Assembly: GCF_963855985.1 (NCBI RefSeq)
Contig: NC_087090.1
Location: forward strand, 18,412,501-18,476,500
Direction: 5' to 3'
Origin: Ostrinia nubilalis
Lineage: Eukaryota > Arthropoda > Insecta > Lepidoptera > Crambidae
DNA: 64,000 nt
Positions within the stretch are counted from its first letter, which is position 1; each line of letters starts with the position of its first letter. Below the pieces are notes generated by a model, which was not told the DNA's origin, searched no databases, and saw nothing but the letters and a program-made list of their open reading frames with translations. Made by a program: the position numbers and the translations under genes. This document shows, piece after piece, positions 60,901 to 64,000 of the stretch.

Positions 60901-61646
60901 GTCATGCAGCAGATGACGTATCGTCGCGACACTACTGGTTTCTAAGTATCATACATGTAAATACATATGTACATACGTAAATACATAGATATGTATTTCT
61001 ATTGAATCGTCTGAAGGTTTCGTTTCAGCCAAATGACGTCCACTATTACTACGCTGAACAAAGTCCTCTTCCAAGAATTTCCACATCAACCGGTCCTGTG
61101 TTGCCCACATCCAGGTGCACCTTTATTTTCTTTTTGGAAGGTATTTCATAGAAATACATAGAAACCAGTGGCCGCGATCCACACATCGAACTCATGCCTT
61201 CAGCTGCGAGTCTATAACTTTTTACTTGCTAGGTGACATTTTCCATATACTCGTATGCAGTTGCTAAAATACCAGTCATACAACTTTTTAACTTACATTA
61301 ATTTTGCCCAAAAGTTTTGTAGTTCTACATCATCATCATTTTCATGATAATTTCAGCCACAGGACGGCCACACTGCTGAACACAGGCCTCTCCCAATGAT
61401 TTCCACATTGCTCGGTTGGTAGCCTACATCCAGCTACTTTGAGTCCTACTTACTTGTTGGATATGTCCGGGTAGCGCTGCGGGCAGACCGGCGCGTACGC
61501 ATCGGCCAGCCGCGTGCCGGACCAGGCGGGCGGGGGCGGGGGGGCCCCTAGCCGCGGGGGGCGCCCCGCGTACGGCACCCCCCAGAACGCCTCCACCGGC
61601 TCCAGCCGCCGCGACGCCGGCTCCACTATGATCCCGCGGATTGCTC
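39915..61646 (-). CDS. Nlg: Neuroligin, 12 internal exons, 5' and 3' ends missing
   Basis: Postsynaptic cholinesterase-like adhesion receptor of the neuroligin family, which is known to bind presynaptic neurexin through an inactive esterase fold. Twelve exons (listed separately) total 2096 nt. All use GT donors and AG acceptors and all junction phases agree, giving 698 residues after a two-base partial codon. Order: esterase-like ectodomain (residues 1-561), acidic Pro/Ser-rich stalk (562-626), transmembrane helix (about 631-653), basic cytoplasmic start (654-698). Diagnostic strings are [43 protein letters not shown] and [18 protein letters not shown]. The nucleophile motif is GHAAG instead of GESAG, and the usual HGEELPY stretch reads SSETLPY, so two triad residues are lost. 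Signal peptide and first exon lie beyond 64000; the C-terminal exon is not recognised. Family call is firm; which insect paralogue it is cannot be decided here. Confidence 0.93.
40080..40220. mobile_element. MITE with CCCGTATT termini, copy 3
   Basis: CCGTATTCACAAATTACTAT to GTTTGTAAATATGGGCG, flanked by TTACAA on both sides (40074-40079 and 40221-40226). It lies in the intron between exons K and L, about 80 bp from the acceptor of exon L. Confidence 0.8.
40441..40616. mobile_element. MITE related to 30851-31025, next to exon K donor
   Basis: Ends GCCTAGGCGCAGGCCACCGA and TCGCTGGTCTGCGCCTAGGC, inside CAACTATCGGCCAAC and its mirror. Flanks TGA and TAA. It stops 21 bp before the exon K boundary. 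Confidence 0.8.
40638..40768 (-). CDS. Nlg: Neuroligin exon K (transmembrane segment)
   Basis: 131 nt, acceptor CTTGTTACAG, donor GGGAAG/GTAAGG. Residues 628-670: [20 protein letters not shown] then [10 protein letters not shown], followed by the basic [13 protein letters not shown]. The hydrophobic run of about 23 residues and the basic stop-transfer patch define a single-pass type I membrane protein. The helix resembles the vertebrate [23 protein letters not shown]. A MITE begins 21 bp beyond the donor. Confidence 0.95.
40769..43131. other. Neuroligin intron, no exon seen
   Basis: A repeated GTCGGAGTAACGTA/GTCGAAGTAACGTA motif lies at 40890-40930; otherwise AT-rich without recognisable elements. 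Confidence 0.45.
43132..43298 (-). repeat. Helitron-like dispersed repeat, deleted copy
   Basis: Same family as 26376-26605 (CTTCGCCCGCGTGGAATTTT, CAAAAACCGGGATAAAAACT) but missing about 70 bp that include the CAAATTTCATCAAAATCGGT segment. Confidence 0.65.
43299..44278. other. Neuroligin intron, no exon seen
   Basis: No recognised feature before the exon J copies begin. Confidence 0.4.
44279..44375 (-). pseudogene. Partial copy 1 of neuroligin exon J
   Basis: Third repeat of the 3' half of exon J, offset 158 bp from copy 2. Here the donor is destroyed: the junction reads GCAG/ATACCG instead of ACAG/GTACCG. It keeps the GGGCAGCGCGG core on the plus strand. It is the outermost copy, and its lost donor fits an older duplicate. 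Confidence 0.8.
44437..44538 (-). pseudogene. Partial copy 2 of neuroligin exon J
   Basis: About 100 bp repeating the 3' half of exon J, with LTNLDSQYY codons recognisable and the donor ACAG/GTACCG kept. Indels in the Pro/Ser part break the frame. It is offset 156 bp from the authentic donor. The repeat unit includes about 45 bp of following intron (TAATACGCACTACTCC is shared between units). Confidence 0.82.
44593..44791 (-). CDS. Nlg: Neuroligin exon J (acidic stalk)
   Basis: 199 nt, acceptor CCTTCCCCAG, donor CTACAG/GTACCG. Residues 562-626: [19 protein letters not shown], a Glu-rich run, [19 protein letters not shown], then [12 protein letters not shown]. Acidic and Pro/Ser-rich, it fits the extracellular stalk between the folded domain and the membrane, the usual site of O-glycosylation in neuroligins. 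The frame is fixed by exon I (split Gly) and exon K (split Ser). An alternative Arg-rich frame of the same DNA is a shadow. Two partial copies lie downstream. Confidence 0.88.
44792..51114. other. Largest neuroligin intron (between exons I and J)
   Basis: About 6.3 kb. CG-richer segments without coding potential at 47090-47190 (GGTATGCGGAGCGCCGCACA) and 48445-48680 (GTGGCCGCCAAACGACGCCG). At 47530-47715 a minus-strand GGGTTTCGATTCC B-box-like motif beside GTGTCCCGACAAAAGGGTCC suggests a degraded SINE. No additional exon in phase was found. Confidence 0.45.
51115..51252 (-). CDS. Nlg: Neuroligin exon I
   Basis: 138 nt, acceptor CCCCACCAG, donor GCAG/GTCAGA. Residues 516-560: [20 protein letters not shown] then [20 protein letters not shown] and PDMFA. 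It corresponds to the vertebrate KPRVRDHYRATKVAFWL.LVPHLHN, which ends the esterase-like domain. Downstream the sequence passes into the low-complexity stalk of exon J. Confidence 0.94.
51361..51606. mobile_element. MITE, GGGAGAAGCC ends, TTA-flanked
   Basis: Perfect ends GGGAGAAGCCAC and GTGGCTTCTCCC, with TTA on both sides (51358-51360 and 51607-51609). The inside is GC-rich with mirrored GGTGCGTTGCGG-like and GCGGCGCCGC blocks, and ATATGCCAGACGG / CGGCGGCATATCAT. It starts about 105 bp upstream of the exon I acceptor. Confidence 0.85.
51786..52020 (-). CDS. Nlg: Neuroligin exon H
   Basis: 235 nt, acceptor CTCCCAACAG, donor GCATAA/GTGAGT. Residues 437-514: [52 protein letters not shown] and [14 protein letters not shown]. 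It matches the HGEELPYVFGAPL..G..PRNYT..E..LS..V...W.NFA.TGDPN..WP.Y....Q.YL block of neuroligins. The catalytic His position is Ser (residue 442). NYS is a potential glycosylation site. A 150-bp MITE starts 44 bp upstream of the acceptor. Confidence 0.94.
52064..52213. mobile_element. MITE, AGTGTGAGT ends
   Basis: AGTGTGAGTTTTTATCAAAC and GTTTGATGTAAACTCACACT pair over about 20 bp; an inner palindrome GCGCTCACTAGTGAGCGC lies near the right arm. It lies 44 bp upstream of the exon H acceptor. Confidence 0.8.
52290..52564 (-). repeat. tRNA-derived SINE, intact copy
   Basis: Reverse-orientation, uninterrupted version of the SINE at 3044-3802: tRNA-like head near 52494-52564 with GGTTCGATTCC on the minus strand, body, CTTTGGGGCTAGATGGCGCT and (ATTT)n tail at 52291-52310. 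It gives the empty site for the MITE in the other copy. Confidence 0.88.
52565..53247. other. Neuroligin intron, no exon seen
   Basis: AT-rich; the frame at 52867-53058 lacks any domain. Confidence 0.4.
53248..53365. mobile_element. MITE, GGCTGRGTTGCACC family, TTA-flanked
   Basis: GGCTGGGTTGCACCATCTTA and GGTGGTGCAACTCAGCC ends, TTA on both sides. Nearly the same as 5850-5973. Confidence 0.82.
53850..53972. mobile_element. Palindromic MITE, relative of 60170-60272
   Basis: TTCAAATAATTCGTGACACC and, mirrored, GATGTCACGTGACTATTTGA, with AAAGTAGCCA / GACCACTTTGG inside. Ends are diffuse. Confidence 0.55.
54508..54639 (-). pseudogene. Partial copy C of neuroligin exon G (decayed)
   Basis: Second, older copy of the same exon segment. 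It keeps [19 protein letters not shown] and the ARRGAK codons, then loses about 58 bp including the donor-proximal part. It continues directly into the intron-like stretch with AGAAGATCAATAGTG. Lower identity than copy B and the deletion indicate that it arose or decayed earlier. Confidence 0.78.
54689..54840 (-). pseudogene. Partial copy B of neuroligin exon G (still open)
   Basis: 152 bp equivalent to the last 152 nt of exon G, from [13 protein letters not shown] to SRDADYPQ, with donor CTCAG/GTAAGA conserved. Two visible amino-acid changes are Pro to Leu in VAAPAL and Ala to Asp in LHARRG. The frame is open throughout. Upstream the similarity stops at CGCCATCAACATCC, and AT-rich sequence without an acceptor replaces the first 110 nt of the exon. 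Copy and parent are offset by 205 bp, and about 45 bp of intron after the donor (with GAAGATC) is also repeated. Confidence 0.88.
54894..55155 (-). CDS. Nlg: Neuroligin exon G
   Basis: 262 nt, acceptor CTCCACCCAG, donor CCCAG/GTAAGA. Residues 350-436: [19 protein letters not shown] then [33 protein letters not shown] and [10 protein letters not shown], ending DADYPQ. YTDW and the VAPA..A.LHA..G..TYFY block are landmarks of neuroligins. The exon ends on a codon boundary and joins RLGSV of exon H. Two partial copies of its 3' half follow at 54508-54840. Confidence 0.94.
55400..55648 (-). CDS. Nlg: Neuroligin exon F
   Basis: 249 nt, acceptor CCCAACCAG, donor CACAG/GTGAGG. Residues 267-348: [34 protein letters not shown], a hydrophobic [19 protein letters not shown] and the acidic [12 protein letters not shown]. 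It matches the vertebrate region from ECLR..P to the GxNxGEG..FV segment, but is less conserved than neighbouring exons. The vertebrate GVNQGEGLKF stretch appears as [11 protein letters not shown]. Confidence 0.88.
56039..56174 (-). CDS. Nlg: Neuroligin exon E
   Basis: 136 nt, acceptor TTGTACCAG, donor GACTG/GTAAGT. Residues 222-265: [15 protein letters not shown] then [21 protein letters not shown]. It corresponds to the neuroligin segment GLFQRAIIQSGTALSSW and the helix with the Cys of the second disulfide. Phase links it to exon D through a split Gly and to exon F through a split Trp. Confidence 0.92.
56556..56631 (-). pseudogene. Partial copy of neuroligin exon D
   Basis: About 76 bp matching the last third of exon D, reading [23 protein letters not shown], followed by a donor-like GTACGC. 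It is open in the parental frame with a few substitutions (Ala to Val, Lys to Asn). The upstream side breaks off after the RR codons into unrelated AT-rich sequence with no acceptor. It lies about 330 bp downstream of exon D in transcript direction, before exon E. Confidence 0.85.
56958..57155 (-). CDS. Nlg: Neuroligin exon D (dead nucleophile elbow)
   Basis: 198 nt, acceptor TTTCTCTCAG, donor CAAAG/GTAGCC. Residues 156-220: [16 protein letters not shown], then [19 protein letters not shown] and [20 protein letters not shown]. In active esterases the elbow is G-E-S-A-G; here GHAAG (residues 202-206) has Ala where the catalytic Ser should be. The FGGDP motif before it is intact, so the alignment is secure. 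A shorter second copy of the exon's 3' end lies at 56556-56631. Confidence 0.93.
57440..57545 (+). repeat. RTE LINE 3' end, well conserved
   Basis: AGAGCCTGGATGCGGGCAGC through GCAGTGGACGTCATTTGGCT, ending in the stop of W-T-S-F-G-stop and a CGACGACGA tail. In the intron between exons C and D. Confidence 0.8.
57678..58313 (-). pseudogene. Array of four truncated copies of neuroligin exon C
   Basis: Four direct repeats of the 3' part of exon C, each with donor-like GTACG (GTATGG in the last) and a stretch of following sequence. The donor junctions are at 58130, 57966, 57841 and 57678, so spacings from the true donor at 58314 are 184, 164, 125 and 163 bp. The 184-bp unit is a 164-bp unit with an extra 20-bp duplication of CCCACACCACGCGTAGGGCG (58261-58280 repeats the 20 bases before it). 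All copies start at the GGGCGCCCTACGCG segment and lack an AG acceptor. They also lack four bases (CACC on the plus strand) that the true exon has, which breaks the frame. The 125-bp unit is internally deleted. Sequence between copies (ACTGTACGACCAGGCGGCTG) is not in the authentic exon. Confidence 0.88.
58314..58466 (-). CDS. Nlg: Neuroligin exon C (authentic copy)
   Basis: 153 nt, acceptor CTTATCAG, donor TTAG/GTACGC. Residues 105-154: [16 protein letters not shown], then [12 protein letters not shown] and [14 protein letters not shown]. It aligns with the vertebrate segment reading VMVYIHGGSY..GTGN..DG..VITINYRLGILG. The oxyanion-hole HGG of active esterases is AGG here. This is the only copy in the local array with an acceptor and an unbroken frame into the next exon. 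Four truncated copies follow at 57678-58313. Confidence 0.92.
58537..58727. mobile_element. MITE, GTGCCATCCACGAAGACGCG ends
   Basis: Inverted repeat GTGCCATCCACGAAGACGCG / CGCGTCTTCGTGGATGGCAC, perfect for 20 bp. 191 bp, starting 71 bp upstream of the exon C acceptor. Confidence 0.85.
58858..58954. mobile_element. MITE, GCCGGTTCACACAT ends
   Basis: GCCGGTTCACACATGTCTCC and GGAGATATGTGTGAACCGGC pair with one mismatch; in the middle TTTTATCGTGTACG / CGTACACGATAAAA forms a second hairpin. Fewer than 100 bp in all. Confidence 0.82.
58955..60026. other. Neuroligin intron between exons B and C
   Basis: AT-rich with TTTC-rich tracts at 59895-60000. No exon or known repeat. Confidence 0.45.
60027..60145 (-). 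CDS. Nlg: Neuroligin exon B
   Basis: 119 nt, acceptor TTTTCCAG, donor GCG/GTAAGT. Residues 65-103: [12 protein letters not shown], then [15 protein letters not shown]. The SEDCLYLN string is the carboxylesterase type-B signature 2 with its disulfide Cys, and NQS is a potential N-glycosylation sequon. A second AG six bases inside the exon was rejected because it shifts the frame. A palindromic MITE lies only 24 bp upstream of the exon, over the probable branch-point region. Confidence 0.93.
60170..60272. mobile_element. Palindromic MITE beside exon B acceptor
   Basis: ACAATCAGCATCAAATAGTT..CACCCAAAGTGACCAAAAAG mirrored by CTTTTTGGCTACTTTTAGTG..CAAACTATTTGACGTTGACT. The arm nearest exon B ends 24 bp upstream of the exon start at 60145. 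Confidence 0.8.
61020..61120 (-). repeat. RTE LINE 3'-end fragment
   Basis: GTTTCAGCCAAATGACGTCC with diverged continuation (AAGTCCTCTTCCAAGAATTT). In the intron between exons A and B. Confidence 0.65.
61326..61432 (-). repeat. Related RTE-type 3' end with (ATC)n tail
   Basis: CATCATCATTTTCATGATAA then TTTCAGCCACAGGACGGCCA and CTGAACACAGGCCTCTCCCA. A different subfamily from the CGAACGAAC-tailed copies. It ends about 20 bp from the exon A donor. Confidence 0.65.
61454..61646 (-). CDS. Nlg: Neuroligin exon A (first in window)
   Basis: 193 nt, acceptor CTCCCCAG, donor AA/GTAAGT; enters with two bases of a split codon and leaves with two. Encodes residues 1-63, beginning AIRGIIVEP and containing [14 protein letters not shown] and the VCPQRYPD motif with its conserved Cys. 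This is the N-terminal beta-sheet and start of the esterase-like domain. A proline run ([10 protein letters not shown]) is longer than in the vertebrate proteins I know. Because it starts inside the domain, at least one more 5' exon with the signal peptide must exist upstream, beyond the right edge of the window. Confidence 0.92.
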
Positions 61647-61713
61647 CTGGGGAGGAGAAGATAGGTTAGTATTGAAACTTGTGCGTTGAAAATACTCTCC
61701 TGATACTATCTTC

Positions 61714-61908
61714 GAGGGAAGTCGAACCTTAATTTCGAACTCCTCATATGTTCTTCTGATTAATTTCGTTGCGGGTCCAATGACAGTTTAACTTTCCCCC
61801 GGGACAAACTTGACCTTCATTGGTTGGGTTTTTGTGGCGGTCAAGCTGTAGATCCTGGCTACACAGGAGTTGCAGTGGTGGGAACGAGAGGTGGGAATAG
61901 TCCCGTAT
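61714..61908 (+). repeat. Young dispersed repeat, copy 2
   Basis: 195 bp, differing at two positions from 23164-23357. It lies 67 bp upstream of the exon A acceptor. Confidence 0.75.
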
Positions 61909-62296
61909 CTTCACTTCGCACTGGATATAATCTGCAGTGTATAGACATTTGTCTCGAGCGCATACGTCACAGACCAGTCAGCGGGGGCATTCAGCGTCCG
62001 ACCGTGGTGCGGGCAGGTCGTGCTGTGTGCGTAGTTGAGCCAAATAACAATCCAATAGTGGAGATAACGGTGTACAATACACAATTAATCCTCAGATTTG
62101 AACATATCTTATTATATTTCGATTGATTTTGTTGCGGTTCCATTCCACTAGGGAACGAGTAGAATTCTTGACCTTAACAAACATACTTATCGGTCACTAC
62201 CTTCTGTATTTACCCGTAGGTGGCTATCGATAACTGCTTTATTGTAAGCATCTTAAAGGACAGTTGGGACTACAACTAATTCAGAGCCTACCTCCC
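61909..62296. other. No exon recognised upstream of exon A
   Basis: The plus frame at 61824-62126 runs through the dispersed repeat and has no domain. No minus-strand exon with a phase fitting exon A. Confidence 0.4.
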
Positions 62297-62425
62297 TTAA
62301 TCGTTCGTTCGTTCGTTTCAGCCAAATGACGTCCACTGCTGGACAAAGGCCTCCCCCAAGGTTTTCCACAATGAACGGTCCTGCGCTGCCCGCATCCAGG
62401 CTCTTCCCGCGACCTTTACCAGATC
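62297..62425 (-). repeat. RTE LINE 3' end with (GAAC)n tail
   Basis: (CGTT)n on the plus strand, then CAGCCAAATGACGTCCACTG, CAAAGGCCTCCCCCAAGGTT, CCGCATCCAGGCTCTTCCCG. One of the better-preserved copies. Confidence 0.8.
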
Positions 62426-63751
62426 CTCCCTTAGTACTTACTTACATATCGAGCTGTTTCGCGACCGATATTTGAATTAAATTCTATGAATAAAGCAAAA
62501 TCACAAATACCATCATGTCAATAATAAGCTATCATTGTGTATCTGCCTCATTATTTTCGCCATTAATCAAACTGTTAATTATGCGTCAACTAAGTAATTG
62601 ATGTAGGTACTACTAACGACTTGACGAACTGGCATTCCACGTTAAGACTTCAGCAAGAAATTGTAAGGATTGGTAACCAGTAAAGTTTAGCGTTCCAGTA
62701 CTGATTAAGATTAAAAACGCGTCTTCGTTTATCTAACAAATAAGTAATTTTCCAGATGTACTTACATTTCTTTGGTTAAAAATAAATCTGACAGTTCCAT
62801 TTTTTCAGTATTTTCAAAAGGATTTAACATAATCCTGTAGGCACAAGTCAAGAATTGACGAATGAGTGGCATTTTTCCCAGCTGGCCCATCGGCCCGCGT
62901 AAGCGTCCAACCCAAATCCGTTTCACCGAGGTCACTCCGGCGCTATTCAGGCCCAACAATTAATTTGGCCCGCCCGATCGACATTTGGTTTACAAAATGC
63001 CCCAGGACAACCCGGACAGGCCCGGACGGCCGCTGATTGGGCCCGGGAATTAAACTCGATCCAAAACATGCCCGGCTCTGTCCGGATTATGCCTGCTAGT
63101 ATTTGTGGGTGTTGCGTACAATTAAAACTGGGTCTTAGTTTGAATTGTTGGTGAGATATTATATCCTCAGATTATAACGTGGGACAATTTCAAATCACCG
63201 TGGTTCTTGAGATAGGCTGTTCTAGTTTTGAGTACGATATATCGTTTCGTTTCTCGATATTACACCTTTGAGATGGATGATACCTAGCACCTATTATATG
63301 GCTCTCTTCATGGCAACAGTGAAATCTACAAAAGAAATTGAATGTGCGTGTTTTTCTAATCATTAAAAATATCGAAATCTTTCCTAACCAAAAAATTTTG
63401 TACCTACTTATTTGGTCTACTCATGAGTTAATAAATGATTGGTTAAGTTAAGATTAAGTCCAATTAGGATAAAAACTACTCTTTTATTTGGAGGTAAACA
63501 TTTCAAATAAACGTTAGAGCCATTTATAATGTTAAAAGAAAATACTCATTGTTCAAGTTCCCGACTTCGACATGCCTTTTGTAACATATCATCGCTTTGT
63601 CAGACCCCTGTCTGGGGTCCGTCCGAGCAATACAGACAGAAGTAATTGGAAAAGATTTAGTTGGAACCAATACCACAATAAAGGCAGGTACAGATCGCGA
63701 CGAGTATTGTTGTTTCTGTGCCAGAGCTAGAGACCAATCTATACTCGTATC
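62426..63751. other. No gene recognised; GC-rich island
   Basis: 62870-63090 is GC-rich with GGCCCGGG-type repeats (ACAACCCGGACAGGCCCGGA) and no open frame. No signal peptide exon for neuroligin was identified here. Confidence 0.4.
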
Positions 63752-63954
63752 TATACTATCTATTCCTACTAATATGCTTTCACGCCTAAACCACTGCACT
63801 GATTTTGATGAAATTTGGCATAGAGATAGTTTGAGTCCCGGGAAAATACATAGGATAGTTTTTATCCCGATTTTTGAAACAGGGACGTGCGCGATAAAGT
63901 TTTTCTGTGACAGACACAATTCCACGCGGGCGAAGCCGCCGGCGGAAAGCAAGT
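63752..63954 (+). repeat. Helitron-like dispersed repeat, right-edge copy
   Basis: TATCTATTCCTACTAATATG to GGCGAAGCCGCCGGCGGAAA, with TGATTTTGATGAAATTTGGC inside. It accounts for the 142-codon minus frame at 63524-63952. Confidence 0.65.
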
Positions 63955-64000
63955 GTTACAATAAAAATAAGGATTTCCAACATAAGTCATTTTCGTCAAA

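Noticed and set aside
63524..63952. 142-codon minus-strand frame
   Set aside because: Runs through a Helitron-like repeat found several times in the window; not a gene.

Overview
The window is insect nuclear DNA, most likely from a moth or butterfly. Three things point that way: AT-rich non-coding sequence with short GC-rich exons joined by GT-AG introns, repeat families typical of Lepidoptera (RTE-type LINE ends reading W-T-S-F-G-stop, several tRNA-headed SINEs, fold-back MITEs, a TTAA-flanked piggyBac-type element), and one canonical tRNA gene. No bacterial, plasmid or CRISPR structure is visible.

The only host protein gene I can reconstruct is a neuroligin on the minus strand, covering about 39.9-61.6 kb. 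Twelve exons join in perfect phase into a 698-residue fragment. In order it holds the cholinesterase-like ectodomain (61.6 to 51.1 kb), an acidic Pro/Ser-rich stalk (44.6-44.8 kb), the transmembrane segment (40.6-40.8 kb) and the first cytoplasmic exon (39.9 kb). The first exon(s), with the signal peptide, lie beyond the right edge. The last exon, with the rest of the cytoplasmic tail and the stop, was not found to the left of 39.9 kb. The serine and histidine of the esterase triad are replaced, as expected for an adhesion receptor.

The most unusual feature is that four of these exons (58.4, 57.0, 55.0 and 44.7 kb) are each followed downstream in the transcript by one to four decayed partial copies of their own 3' half, usually with the splice donor and some intron. 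None of the copies has a recognisable acceptor. The 58 kb array holds four such copies and the 55 kb copy B is still an open reading frame.

The left 39 kb is gene-poor. It holds one tRNA-Ala(AGC) gene at 16.2 kb, a fold-back element at 20.8-21.6 kb carrying a FLYWCH zinc-finger exon, a 954-bp piggyBac-type non-autonomous element at 22.1-23.1 kb, a 5'-truncated Jockey-type LINE at 35.5-37.1 kb interrupted by a 200-N assembly gap, and many SINEs, RTE 3' ends, Helitron-like repeats and MITEs. Several MITEs are flanked by TAA or TTA, as PIF/Harbinger elements are. Several sit within about 20-110 bp of neuroligin splice sites. One MITE is inserted inside a SINE, and an intact second SINE copy elsewhere in the window gives the empty site. 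GC-rich islands without coding potential may be regulatory, but only comparison with other genomes could show that.
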